DNA from: Haliotis asinina
Taxonomy: Eukaryota; Mollusca; Gastropoda; Lepetellida; Haliotidae
DNA: 64,000 bases
Direction: 5' to 3'
NCBI RefSeq assembly: GCF_037392515.1
Contig: NC_090287.1
Location: forward strand, 12,823,001 to 12,887,000
In this document: piece by piece, positions 1 to 11,730 of the stretch
How positions within the stretch are numbered: the stretch's first letter is position 1
Layout: every line of letters starts with the position of its first letter
The notes under the pieces: model-generated
Told to the model about the DNA's origin: nothing
The model's input: the letters and a program-made list of their open reading frames with translations, nothing else
Databases searched by the model: none
Made by a program: the position numbers and the translations under genes

Positions 1-1611
1 CATGATTGAATATGAATTTTGTTATAACACGTTCATCCTATGAAAGCTTAAGTTCCAAATACCTACGGTTTGTCTGGACATCATATAATATAAAAAATAG
101 TTTCATCAATGGTATCTAAAGATACCAACGTTTTTATTAAACTACAAGTATATTTGCACTGTGCACTACGCCTGAGATACTGCAGTTTGTAACATACAAA
201 TGCCATCTTGCTGTATTACCTGTATATAAGCCGGAAGGCTTAATAAACAAACTGAACTGAATGCAACCATGCACAATCTCTTTGCTTTCTTTAGTACTGT
301 ACGAACATGTAACCTTGGTGCAAGTAGAAATATTAGATAAAAAGTTACAAAATTGCCAGTCCGAATACAAACTTGCCTTTCGGCTTTTCAACAGTAAAAT
401 AATAATAATTAATGTAATCACGCGTGACGGCCACACCACACTAAGTGTTATAGGAATCCATGCTGGCCCTAAGCCATTCAAATGCGTAGCATAACCGTGT
501 GTGTGTTTCCAAACATTCAATTACCAAAATGTAGCCCTCATCCTGGACATCTAATTAAGAATACCATTTACGCTTTGTAATTTTCGTTAAGTAGGTGCTC
601 AGAAATTCCGTGTAGCTGAAAATGTGCTCCACACATACCCTATGCAATGATAGGTTGGAAGTAGCGGTCATTTCAGCTCGTCATACAAATGTCAACTATG
701 ATAAACCGGAGAGTCTTGAAATGCAACAAGGTGTGTCCTATACAACACAAGAATCAGTGATTGTAAAGCTACCTCCAGAGATCTTAGTTTCTAAGTTTTA
801 AACTTTCATACGTCAAACGTTCTTCGAATGTTCTGCTTTGACCAATGCTTATGATACTATCACTAATATATGTGATTTACAGTTGTAGCCTTGTTATTTA
901 CGTTATCAGGACCTCTGTGTCTAATCTTAATGGTCCGGCTAACCATAATACATTGTTTTCATTAATTAGTTGTCAGTTTGGAAAAGCAACAGACTCTAAA
1001 AAATCCAATCAAGACTTGCAACTTTCGGCGTTTGATGTTGTTTATTTGCAGGAAAAGGACGAAACAGTGTAATTTACGGCACTCATCAAAATGATGAGCT
1101 GTTGCACATATGACTGTTGAGATCGTTGGGAGCAGCATGTGTGATTATTGCCTGACGATACAGTATGATAGTTACAGATGATAATCAAATATGAGACTTT
1201 GCAATGCTGGTTTAGCTATATCACTTAGAAGGCGTATCAGTTTTAACAATCGAATTTCCCTTAATACCTAGCATAAAAGTCTGAAAGAATATAATACACG
1301 TCCGGATGTTCATACCGAGTTTCCACACAAATAAAATATGAAATCTTATACTGCTGTCTTTGAGACTATCAATGCATTGCTACTTGAACATCAGCGGGTC
1401 ATTATGACATGGGTATCAAAATTCATTGTAACTTCAGGGTACGTTATGATAAAGAACTCTTGCAAAATAATTGCTCGTGAACGAGTGCTGAATGTTTAGC
1501 AACGAATTCTCTAATGCTTGTACTTTATGAAAAATTTACCGAACACCAAACAGTTCTTCCCTCGAATTTATGCTGGCAGTTGTACAAACTAATTGAGAAT
1601 GGCGGCTAACT
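1..1611. other. Intergenic, no gene seen
   Basis: AT-rich sequence with only short chance reading frames on both strands. None shows a recognisable domain, codon bias or splice-site framing. I see no RNA gene and no clear repeat in this stretch. Confidence 0.5.
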
Positions 1612-2290
1612 TTGAAAACATGTCGTTTTAAAAACTATGTTTATTCCTTCTCCCTCTGATGTGCATACATTAAACAATCAAAGACCTCTCGAGATCGGAT
1701 TTAACAAGCATGGCTTACTATAAATATTAAACGTTCGTTTTGCGACCCTCTAAATCAATTAAATCGACAAATGGTTATTTCTGACAGTAAAAGGGAACAT
1801 AGTTCATTAGCACACTCTCGTCAGTGTATAGAGTAGTTGCTGCCAGAACTTGGAAACGTCTTACCACCTTCCCTCAGATTCTGACGGAGCTCACTGTGCG
1901 CATAAGGATAGTACATTGCACTTTCGCAAAGAACAGGACTCTTAAATGTTAAAGAAATACAATCATGACAATATCGCTTGCAAATGCAGAAACTATTTGC
2001 GTTACCTTTTCAATGCTGCGAATAATTCACCACAACCAGCCAATTCTAAATAATATTCCTTGATCGGACTGGCCTTGATCCATCAGACATGGCATCGATC
2101 ACTAACATACAATGAGCGCCACCACGCCTCGGCTCCAGCTGCAATTAATCTGTAGCGGAGAGACAACAGGTGCCCTTTCCGGTTTGACTATCAATTTAAC
2201 CCTATATACCTCATACATTTTATTATGAAGCTATTGAAAACAGCGTCCGTAAACTATCATTCGTCATCTGTCCTCACTCACACCATTAAA
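1612..2290 (+). repeat. Dispersed repeat, copy A
   Basis: This stretch is clearly similar, in the same orientation, to 13205-13890. Shared landmarks include 'aaagggaacatagttcatt', 'aaagaaatacaatcatg', 'atatcgcttgcaaatg', 'aataatattccttgatcgg' and 'gctgtagcggagagaca' (here 'ctgtagcggagagaca'). The two copies differ by scattered substitutions and small indels. No protein is encoded. It may be a non-autonomous transposable element or an old segmental duplication; the family is unknown to me. Confidence 0.7.
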
Positions 2291-3146
2291 CCGGAAATGC
2301 TAGACTCGGGCCAAGAAAAGTCGACTACTTAACATGGATGCAGAATATTAAAACACATGTGGGCAGATACACTTCGTGTCTTCGCAAATGTATAGTTTGA
2401 GTGAAATATAAATATATAATCATAAAGTAAAAAGAAAACGATGGCTACATACTGAGAGTCCCGCAGAAAAGATACCTTCTTTTCGGCATGTATTTTCCTT
2501 TATATGCATTTGTGAGAAGGTTCCTTACTTCTCCTAACAAGTGACGTGTCACGTCCTAGGCTTGAAGTGACGACAATGTTTTGTCTGTATTTATTTCCTT
2601 CATTAAAAGATTGGGGTTGCATAATTTGCATTTATTGCCTCATGCTGAATCAGCACTCTATGTTTATGTTAATGCCAACTGGATATTATAAGTTATTCAC
2701 TTGTCACGGGTTAACGTGGGTTAACATAAACAAACATCTAGGGTACATTAACCCATGGGTCCCGAGGGACCAGTGAAAACGTATTTATCTTATTGATCAC
2801 CCCAATGTTAATTTGGAACTGATTGAAACATGGGTATCAGATTGTTACCCAACCTGTGTGAATCAAACGATTCGAATCTTGTATGTTGCTGTTTTTTGCC
2901 GCGGCAAAATCGGGTTTTTGCTTGTCTTTTTGATAATTTGCTGCTCATAAAAATAGCCGATACGTTCTATAGGTAGACCAATTATTTTTGATGAAGTAAC
3001 TATTAAGAAGTTTTAGCAGTTTTTTTGTTTTGAACAGACAGGCTCCCATATGAGCATAGAAAATTAAAAGTTCGAACAGTCTGGATAAAATTTCTATAAA
3101 AAAGCACCATAATGGTTTGGTCTAACGTGAAGTGTTTTAACCTCAA
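2291..3146. other. Intergenic, no gene seen
   Basis: No gene, RNA or repeat structure that I can support. Short reading frames here lack any family resemblance. Confidence 0.45.
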
Positions 3147-3374
3147 CATATGTCATATTTGGGATTTCACTCTCTTAGTGAAGTAAAAATTCTAGCACGT
3201 TTTTGGTTGAGTCCCATCCGAGATTCGAACCCCCACCCTCAGAGTCAGGCCCCTAATCGCCAGCACACAAAGTTTCTGAGGATGCGGGTTCGAATCCCGG
3301 ATGGGACTCAACCAAAAAAGTACTACAATTTGTACTTTACTAAGAAAGTGAAATCCCAAATATGACATAAGTAT
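3147..3374. repeat. Inverted pair of tRNA-headed SINE sequences (hairpin element)
   Basis: Two ~88-bp arms are inverted copies of each other: a left arm from about 3147 to 3232 and a right arm from about 3287 to 3374. Each arm contains a tRNA B-box-like core (ggttcgaatcccgg in the right arm, its complement in the left) followed by 'gatgggactcaacc'. The centre (about 3233-3286) resembles the rest of a tRNA-derived head. The same 'gttgagtcc...attgaatcc' signature recurs at 20395-20520, so this is a family member present as a head-to-head pair. It is non-coding, and the short frames across it are artefacts. Confidence 0.75.
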
Positions 3375-3429
3375 GTTGCATTTAACCACTTGGTATCGTG
3401 TAGTCATGTTTTATTCTCCGTAGAAAATG

Positions 3430-3990
3430 TAATAGCTGCTTGCATCTTTGTATATATACAGTTAGTATACAGTTAGTGTTAGAATTCCATGATGATAACT
3501 TTGAGACTAAAATAGTGCCGCGATATTTGCATTCCTCAACTATTTCAATGTCCTTGTCATTTATGTTTGCTAGTGAGTTAGATAAGTTTATCTTTCCTGA
3601 AATAAATTATCATTTCTTCTGGTTTGTTTACATTTAAAAATAGAAAATTTGAATTACACCACTCCACAAAGTCATTTGTATGACATGCTTCAGATTCTCT
3701 TATTAGTTCCACCAGTGCGGCATCATCCGCGAATTTAAGAGTAAAGGCAGATTCAGAGGTTCATCTATAGTTGTGCAGAGAATAAATTCAATGGGTGAAA
3801 TGACGCAGCATTGTGGAGCACCTGTGGCTGTACAAACACGTGATGAAAGAGTACCATGTCCACAAACAAACTGCGGTTTATTGACAAGGAAAGAATGTAT
3901 CCATCTGTTCAAGTTGGGTTTCACATTCATATCTAAGTTTCTTCCTTAATATATGAAGTTGAATGGTGTGAAATGCCGAGCTGAAGTCAG
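3430..3990 (-). pseudogene. Non-LTR retrotransposon reverse transcriptase fragment
   Basis: Read on the minus strand, separate frames give LINE reverse transcriptase pieces in order. A 'LFADFSSAFHTIQ' palm segment near 3970 is followed by 'WIHSFLVNKPQFV' and 'TGAPQ.CVISPI' (about 3900-3790), then 'DDAALVELI' and 'KYLGTI'-like pieces toward 3500. The frame is broken several times and the 5' side is cut off by a (CA)n tract at 4030. It resembles the LINE relic at 31846-32770 and is probably the same clade (CR1/L2-like). It is non-functional. Confidence 0.75.
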
Positions 3991-4029
3991 CAAACAAAAT
4001 TCTTACATATGTACCATATGTTCCATGAC

Positions 4030-4053
4030 CACACACACACACATACCGCACAC

Positions 4054-4118
<65 letters not shown>

Positions 4119-4200
4119 CGCACACAAAAACACACACACACACACCGCACACAAAAAACACACACACCGCACACAAAACACACACACAGACACACAAACA
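4030..4200. repeat. (CA)n microsatellite with interruptions
   Basis: A long run of CA dinucleotides interrupted by 'ccgcacacaaaa' motifs that themselves recur about every 30 bp. Several overlapping reading frames on both strands (poly-TH and poly-CV) are products of the repeat and not genes. The tract lies at the broken 5' edge of the minus-strand LINE fragment. Confidence 0.95.
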
Positions 4201-4686
4201 GACGCTATTACACACTCAACACACATACATGCGCACTGTATACAGACTGTGCAGTGACGCACATTCAAATATACACAATGTGTACATGGGTACTATACGA
4301 TAGGTACATTAAAATTGGGTGATAATGGCGTATATTTCTGTGTTGTCAGTAAAGGTCAAATGCAAACCCCCAAAGCAAACATGATTAAAACAGTTATCAC
4401 TTATTCGTGACATTTGATACACATTACTGAGTGTGAAATAAACAAAATTATAATCGTACAATCGCGAATCAAAAGTGCACTTTTGTACTTGTGTTTACTT
4501 AATTCGAAAGAGACCGAACCCGGCCAGAGCGGATCGGTCTGCACTCAAGTGTAACGAAGTCTTTTCTTTGGCTGTCTCATCTGCCGATACACAGAGGGCT
4601 CACAGCCTGTATACAGAGATGATCTGCTTATCTGGCATTTTAAAAGAATGGTGGGTGATAAGAAAGTAAGATGTTTTGTGCAGAAC

Positions 4687-4806
4687 AACTTCATTTATTG
4701 TATATGACGCGACGTTTCGGAATGGATTCATATACCGATGTTAAGCAAGCGTTAACGGTATAAGAATGCACACCGAAACGTCGCATCATATGTAATAAAT
4801 GAAGTT
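4687..4806. repeat. Foldback element, 34-bp imperfect arms
   Basis: The left arm at 4687-4720 and the right arm at 4773-4806 are inverted copies carrying 'cgacgtttcgg' and 'ccgaaacgtcg', separated by about 52 bp. A similar 'gacgtttcggta' motif occurs at 15530 next to the Penelope-like relic. The hairpin may therefore be a terminal piece of a Penelope-type element. It is non-coding. Confidence 0.65.
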
Positions 4807-4810
4807 GTTA

Positions 4811-5700
4811 TCGATAAATAATGGATACAGAGATGTTGGGTTTTGTGAGTACATGCTCTCTGCATTTGCGTTCGACCCAGTCAACAAATACTGTGACGGT
4901 GAACTACTGGATAGGTGTTAAGTTCTAATTGCACGTGGTCAATGATTGAAGTTGTGTAATGCATGTTGTCATTAGCGGACAGGCAGGCAGACACATAGGT
5001 GTCAGCTGAACAGACATTGAATTTTCTCTGACAGAGACAGCTTGTCACAATCAACATTTTTTTCTATGTTTCTATAGACAAGTATTAAAACATTTACGTT
5101 TTCAAGCTGAGCCATGCTTAGCAATGGAATTAGTATTTCTAATGATATACTTTCTTGAGGTTTGCAAATCTAGTTTAGGCAAGTCCACTCCAAATCTGCC
5201 TTATGCGGCTACTATAAGCGCCGCCCAGGATCTGTGCCGGTTCAAGCCTTGACATCAACAGTTGAAATCCGCCCCGTTCCTTTTACAGATCTGGGCCTAA
5301 CCGTAACAGGGTTTGTAAATGTCAGTCACGAGAGACAGATATAAACCAGAGTGTATCAAATACACCTGTTACGGCTCATTTCAGCTCTCCACAGGTAGTC
5401 AATCCTTTCCTAGGTACCTCTCTCCAATCCTTTTTAGCTTTCTTGTTTGAGGTGATTTCAGGATACTTTAATGCAACAACCATGGAGGAACAGATGAATC
5501 GTCTTGTGTCGGCGGCGAAAATACATCTTCACATCATCCTCCCAGTGATCTGTTGAGGGAAGTACATGTTGAGATGATTGATAGTTAAAACTGTAGTACT
5601 CCTGACCATAATACAATGGAATGCACATAGTGTGTCTTATTGCACACGGGGATAATTTGAAGCGTTTTCTACCCCAAAAATCAGGTTCAACCATATCGAA
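4811..5700. other. Intergenic, no gene seen
   Basis: No supported gene or repeat. It lies between the foldback element and the LINE relic starting near 5700. Confidence 0.4.
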
Positions 5701-8700
5701 ATTCTTGTGATGTTGTCGTTTGGTGGAAATTCAAGACGGTTAAAAGGCACTTTTTCTAATCTGGTGAACATATTACACCCGATCCTTTAACTGGTGATGT
5801 TAAAAATCTAATGACAATATAGCGACGCAATTAATAAGAATTGCAGAAGAGTCCAGTAGAAAATCTTCTGTTAAGAAAGTGGCATTCCCGCCGAACTCCT
5901 GGTGGAATGACAGCTGTGAGAAAGTCAGTATCGTAAGGACAAAAGGCATATAAACGTTTCGCCACTCGTCACTGCCAATGTGGCTTGGCTGACTTCCGTA
6001 AGAAACGAGCTACGTTCCAGCTTATTGTACGGAGTACGAAACGATTGAGCTGTAAGGTAATACATTTCTAATATCAATAAATGTACATCATTCACTAGCA
6101 TCTGGTCCAAGGCGACAACCACCGATGGAAATAATATTCGTTCACCTTTACCGGTAATGGGAGAAAGAAGAGAACTCATATAAAAAAGTGAGAAGGTAAA
6201 TGCTTTTGCTAAACAGTTGAAATCCGTTCCGTTAGCAATTCTGAAAAATAAATTCAGAGAAAATGAACAAGTTTTTGAAACAAACATTCTGCTTGAAATG
6301 TCTTCTGCCATGCTGGAAAGTAGCTTGGAGATTAAAACAGCTGTCACTCATGATGAACCTGAGGCAGCCATATCAAGCACACATAATTCAGGTGCAGTTG
6401 AGTTATAATGTGCAATGTTTAAACATATGCCAGATTCTACTCTAGCTGTTATTTTGGGAACTGTTGAACTTAAGTTGGTGTTCTGGATCCTTGCCTTGGG
6501 CATGGAGACTTGTAATAATAGTTCCAGTTCCCAAACCAGGAAAAGACCCATCCTTTCCTGCATCATATAGACCTAGTTCTCTCACCTTGTTTATGTAAAA
6601 TCATGGAGAGATTGTTTACTAATCACTTGAACTATTATCTTGGACGAAATGAGCTTCTTAACCACATCCAGTCAGTTTTCAGAAAGGGGCGTTCATGTAT
6701 AGGTCAACATGTTCCCCTGCAAACTGAAGCACAGGAAGCTTTATGCAACCAGGAATAAATGTTGTGTGTGTTCTTTGGTAACTAAAAGGCTTATGACATT
6801 GTGGAAACTGGGAATTAGATAAAACATGTTCAAGTGGATATGGTCATTTTTGTCCGAAAGAACCATTCACGTTCAAGTCAAGAACTGTCAGGCGCGCACA
6901 TGATTGAAAACGGTACAGTGTATTAAGTCCAGTTTTATTCAATATCATGATCAGTAACATTTTCGAGGAAGTGCCTCTAAACATAAGCGGAACGCAGTGT
7001 GCTGATGACGGATCGTTTTCGAGACGCTTTGGTAATTTTCAGCTTGTCTATACAAATCTGCTTAAGTAAAATCAGTACATCGTGTTCAAAATGGGGGTTT
7101 AAGATTTCAAAATCAAAATCAGTGGCTCTGATGATCACTAGATATCGATCATCAAATCGCTCATGATATCAGTCTAACTCTTGGACACCTTAAACTGGAA
7201 ATGGTGTCAGTGTTCAAATTTCTTGGTGTGTATTTTGATCAAAGATGAACATGGTCTCACCACATCGCATATTTGTATAACATGTAACAAGATCATCAAT
7301 CTATTAAAGACGTGTGTATTTCAACAACAAAGTGGGGTGCTGATAAGTCAGCTGTGTTATAGCTGTACAAAGCCCTTATCTTGTCCAGATTTTACTATGT
7401 GTGCCAGGTTGTAAATGTCAGTAAATGTTAGGCTACGAGAGTTTTGTGAAACGGGGCCCTGTTCTACAACTACAGCTTCAGCGCTTCAACTTGAGTGTTC
7501 AGAAACGCCGCTCCACCTTCGAAGAAGGTATGTATGAAATATATCTTTGAATGAAAACCATGGGGAGAGTGACCAATAAAGGCCATAAATTGCCATATAA
7601 AGTAATTAGGGGAAGTAACTAAGAGGAACAGGGTCACTGACAGGACAATGTACACTGCGGTAATGGTAAAGATTATAAATGCAGGTAAATTAGTGATAAA
7701 TAAGTCTCATATGGCTTGGCTACATGGTTTGGGTTTTGTTTAGAAACATGTGGACGATGGCTGTCCTGAATTCGACAATATTACAATTGTGTGGAATTTG
7801 CCATGTGTGACGGGACTCGTGGGAAATCACCCTTTGGCTTGAATATACAGAGCTAGCTGATCAACATGGTATTTACAGCTGAAACCCGGTTGATCCTTCT
7901 GCTCCGCCTGTCACACCACACTGGCTTCTGATGAAGCCTGGATTGAATTCTAAATCAGTTTGATAGAGAATAATGGACCAGAACATAATAAAAGTGATAA
8001 CTCAAGACTTTATTATTGAAAATAATTCGAATTTCACATTTACAAGTATATACAATGATGCATCGAAAGAACCATCCAATGATCGTACTGCTGGGTATTT
8101 TTGGATACCCAATTTATCGATTGCTAAGGGTTCCCTGATTATCGTTCTGTTTTTGCAAGCACTGAGACGGGTAGATGACGTGATTCCATTGAAGCAATCA
8201 AAGCTATGGGATCTGGAGCAAATGGATCTTGAAATGGCGTGGCTCATGACAGTAAAGTTGGATACATCTTTAAACGTAAATTACATTGCATGCGACATTG
8301 TGTTGGTCCCAGCACATGTTTGAATACATGGGAATGAGATTGCCGATAATTTGGCCAAATCCGGATTACAATTTCCCGAAGTTGTTTTATTTATATTTCA
8401 CCATTCCCTAACGATTTTGAACATGTTTTATCGAAATCTGTTACTTGCCAACAGTTGCGCGATACAGGGACTATCGACCCACATATGTACAAACTTAGAT
8501 CACCTTTAAAATCTGGCAATAAAATTCTTCGTCGCAAAAGGCGTCGATGGGGTTATTCTTTCACGTCTCATATTTGGACACTCTGGGCTAAATGCCTACA
8601 GGAATACTATAGATAAATGTGGACGTGCCAGGTTGGAGATGCCTGACATATCCAGCAGTATCTTATTACAAGCCCTGGTCGAAACAACACATGACATAAT

Positions 8701-8740
8701 CTCAGAAGTGCTGTACTTTAGGTTGATGATGTTTTCTTAA
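5700..8740 (+). mobile_element. Degenerate Jockey-type LINE (RT and RNase H relic)
   Basis: Plus-strand translations in shifting frames follow a Jockey-clade LINE ORF2. A 'WWNDSCEK' linker (about 5895) comes first, then a 'VPKPGKDPSFPASYRP' fingers motif (about 6520) and 'RNELLNHIQSVFRKGRS' (about 6650). Palm and thumb fragments lie at 6900-7410 and an RNase H end 'VPAHV.IHGNEIADNLAKS' at about 8315. Many stops and frameshifts, plus unrelated sequence at about 7440-7900, show that it is dead. Short frames at 6217-6450, 7181-7414 and 7973-8323 are remnants of this element and not separate genes. Confidence 0.85.
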
Positions 8741-8936
8741 GTTTTGGGCCCCGATATCATGATGTAATCCTAGACAGGCTGTCGAATGGCCTAGGCAGAT
8801 TCAGTTCTGTGGCTTTAAATCATTGACTCTTTGTCATCTGAAGCTACGGTTTGTATAATGAATGAGTCTTTAGTGTTTCAGAAATGAAAGTTATTACTTT
8901 TAATCCGTAATACAAAGGAGAACTTATTCGTTATAT

Positions 8937-9298
8937 GTATACGTTTATGTATACTTGTATGTATACGTTTATGTATACTTGTATGTATACTTGTATGTAT
9001 ACTTTTATGTATACGTTTATGTATACTTGTATGTATACTTGTATGTATACTTGTATGTATATTTGTATGTATACTTTTATGTATACTTGTATGTATACTT
9101 GTATGTATACTTGTATGTATACTTTTATGTATACTTGTATGTATACTTTTATGTATACTTGTATGTATACGTTTATGTATACTTGTATGTATACTTGTAT
9201 GTATACGTTTATGTATACGTTTATGTATACTTGTATGTATACGTTTATGTATACGTTTATGTATACGTTTATGTATACGTTTATGTATACTTTTATGT
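8937..9298. repeat. 12-bp minisatellite of alternating GTATACTTGTAT / GTATACGTTTAT units
   Basis: About 30 tandem units of 'atgtata' plus 'cttgt', 'cgttt' or 'ctttt'. Because the unit length is a multiple of three and contains no stop in several frames, three long reading frames cross it (poly-MYT and poly-YVQ types). These are artefacts. The palindromic 'gtatac' in each half unit could form cruciform-like structures. Confidence 0.95.
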
Positions 9299-10343
9299 TA
9301 TCTAAACGATTCCCTTTCATGAAATTGTAACGAAATCACATCTGACTGTTTATCAAATCAAATCATGTTTTGGGCGCAAATAGGCCTCTTATTGACCCAC
9401 GTCGCCCTAAAACTGTAAAACCAACCAACCAAGGCTAGTTTGAGATATCCATACCAATACGTAACAAAGACAGACCCACTCTGAAGAACTGACGGCCACT
9501 TTCTACACTAAACTCACTTATTAAAATACTTAGTATATAGCTAACAGAATAAAAGTAACTCTTAATACAGTTGGACATGTAAACCAGGCAGGTTTCATTC
9601 ATTAATTCATTTAGTTTAGATATCTATACCTACCTACCTACCTACCCCCATACACACAAAATACTCTAGTTCGCAAAGGCTGTATAGCGATTACTAAACG
9701 AGAGTCCGCAAATAGCATTAACCGTACAACGAGTTGTCTCAAAACGTATTTACTGCGCGGAAGAGTTTTGAATCCACGAGTTGTAGTAAAGAGTACAGTA
9801 ATCTGTTTCATACACACCATAAAATTGCACCATTTTATGGTCGAATAGATTTAGTTTTCATATTTTCTCATCTTAGAACTGCGCAGTAATACAAAATACA
9901 ACTTTTTTTAAATGAGTGACGTCACTTGGCTTCCTAATCACTGCTCATCCTAAAGGTGACCCTCCACCAAAACGTTTCTCAACATCTCCAAGTCATCAAA
10001 GCGGTAATGTTAATGCAAACTATATAAAAACACAGAAAATAATTAAACACTTTTAAACGATAATGATAAAATCCATGTAACTATGAATGATTTGAATTCT
10101 TCTTAGCATAACAGATTCGAGCGTGTGACGTCATCACTATCTTTCGGTGGCTGTCGTCATCGGGAGATTGTTTGAATATTTCTGCACATATGGGATTTGT
10201 ACTTATGTACCTGTTGACGTTCGATGTTCTCCCATCGACCGGAGCTCGTTGAATGCATTTTGTAACAACTCGTCGTAAGATTAATGGTATCTGACAGACA
10301 CTCCTTTAGCAAATTCAACATATTTCTCTTCACAGAATTTGCC
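9299..10343. other. 3' flank of the fucosyltransferase-like gene, no other gene seen
   Basis: AT-rich sequence on the 3' side of the minus-strand gene at 10344-11465. It contains a short degenerate SINE-like patch around 9360-9425. I found no convincing AATAAA on the minus strand close to the stop, so the transcript end is not placed. Confidence 0.4.
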
Positions 10344-11465
10344 TCACCATCGAGGAGGCAAAAAGTTGGTGTCTTTAAATGACACCTTTCCTTCCAGAGA
10401 ATAAAGATTTTCGTCTGTTCCACGTAACATGGCTGCCACCCTACCGAAGCCGCTGTATGACATCAAGAAGATATCGCACGTGGAAAGAATCTGCTGGTCC
10501 AGAAGAGCTTTTCCAAATCCTTCACAAGCTTTTGCACCAGTGTCCAAGTCAACGTGAACTATAGGACCATCAATATCCACAACCACCTTGGGAAACATAC
10601 GCCGCGATTGTTCCTTTACCGTCTCTGAGTTTGTGGCCACAAACATTCGATAGATGGCACTGTCGTTGTACTGTCTCAAAAAAGCAAACATCTTGTCTAC
10701 GTAGTCCTTGTCTTCTGTTGCTGTTCGATAAAGACGAATATGAGCACACACAAGTTTCCTACCATTGGCTCTGACAGAGTTTTGGAAATTATCCAATTTC
10801 TCTTGATATTTGGGTTTCAGTTTAAACAACCGACGAAGTACGATGTTATATATATCAACAGCTGTTTTATTTTGGGCCCATTTCAGATCACGAAATCGAG
10901 GAAGTTTCATCAGATATTTCACAAACTCTTGATTGACGTTAAAAAATATCACATCTTGGGTAAACCTGTTCTCTAGTTCCATGGTGTGTATTGTCTCACG
11001 GAGTTTCCAAGCTCCCTCATCCAGCACCTTGTAGGGGAGCACGGTCAGATCAGTCAGCGCCCCTGGTGGTATCATCCACTTATCGTCGTTCTCGTCCAGA
11101 AAGTTTGTGATGTCACATGGTATGGTCAAGACGACCCCAAACTGTCGGCCCATTAGTTGAGAGATGAGGTAGGCTGCCAAGATTCCCTCCTGGCGGTCAC
11201 CGAGTCCTCCACAAAGTCGCTGACTACAGTCATAAATGAAATACTTTTTATCGTATTTAGGTTTAGGGAAGTCCTTCTCAGAGGTGACTGGAACTCGAGA
11301 AGGACCATAGAAATATTTGAACTTGGCCTCCGGCGCATTGCCATGTTTACGCACTGGATAAGTGTATTGTCTCTTCAGAAATAGATGTTTACCCACCAGG
11401 AGAGTCACCACAACCAACACGAATGTGGTAAGGATCTTCTTTCTATATGAAATGGTTCGTAACAT
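10344..11465 (-). CDS. Golgi type II fucosyltransferase-like protein
   Basis: An uninterrupted 373-residue frame that starts at the first ATG after a probable intron acceptor. Residues ~1-9 are cytosolic and basic, and ~10-27 form a hydrophobic signal anchor (ILTTFVLVVVTLLVG), giving the type II topology of Golgi glycosyltransferases. The luminal part has a 'CGGLGDRQEGILAAY' nucleotide-sugar-like motif (~82-96), an 'AHIRLYR' segment in the middle and 'SYSGFGRVAAM' near the C-terminus. The order G-G-x-G-D-R, HxR and a late SxxGFG is typical of the O-fucosyltransferase/alpha-fucosyltransferase superfamily and of large families of uncharacterised lophotrochozoan proteins. The donor and acceptor sugars cannot be told from sequence. 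The whole coding region lies in one exon. It could instead be another GT-B enzyme; the family call is moderate, the gene call is strong. Confidence 0.72.
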   Translation of the reverse strand: MLRTISYRKKILTTFVLVVVTLLVGKHLFLKRQYTYPVRKHGNAPEAKFKYFYGPSRVPVTSEKDFPKPKYDKKYFIYDCSQRLCGGLGDRQEGILAAYLISQLMGRQFGVVLTIPCDITNFLDENDDKWMIPPGALTDLTVLPYKVLDEGAWKLRETIHTMELENRFTQDVIFFNVNQEFVKYLMKLPRFRDLKWAQNKTAVDIYNIVLRRLFKLKPKYQEKLDNFQNSVRANGRKLVCAHIRLYRTATEDKDYVDKMFAFLRQYNDSAIYRMFVATNSETVKEQSRRMFPKVVVDIDGPIVHVDLDTGAKACEGFGKALLDQQILSTCDIFLMSYSGFGRVAAMLRGTDENLYSLEGKVSFKDTNFLPPRW

Positions 11466-11540
11466 ATTTTCATTTGGGACGCTTCAGACTGTCACCTGTG
11501 AAAAGAACAAAACAATTGTTTGGTTGTTAATATTACGTTT
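11466..11540 (-). promoter_or_regulatory. 5' UTR remainder and 3' splice site upstream of the fucosyltransferase-like gene
   Basis: On the minus strand a pyrimidine-rich tract ending 'ttgttcttttcacag' is followed by 'gtgac' about 30 bp before the ATG, placing the acceptor at 11496-11500. This suggests that the gene has a separate 5' non-coding exon upstream (higher coordinates), not located here. Confidence 0.55.
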
Positions 11541-11639
11541 TATCTTACCTTCATGTAAAATACTTTAAGTTCAATGTCAATGGCCCCTCCTAGACTAAAG
11601 GTTTGTTTCGTAAGGTTGTAAAAAGAATGATTCAAGTCA

Positions 11640-11730
11640 CGTTGCTCCCTTGTGAGGAATCGAACCCAGCAGGTCTTCAGCGTTCAGGCTTTAACCACTG
11701 GGCAATCCCACCGCACCTAATATGAGAGGA
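11640..11730 (-). repeat. tRNA-derived SINE head
   Basis: Minus strand reads as a tRNA-like head. An A-box region 'gattgcccagtggttaaag' is followed about 30 bp later by a B box 'gggttcgattcc'. It does not fold as an intact tRNA gene because the acceptor ends do not pair, so I call it a SINE. Confidence 0.65.

Noticed and set aside
137..520. 127-residue minus-strand frame
   Set aside because: No start context, domain, or conserved pattern. It overlaps an equally long plus-strand frame, and I treat both as chance frames.
8931..9330. Repetitive proteins of ~116-131 residues
   Set aside because: All frames arise from a 12-bp minisatellite open in several frames on both strands.
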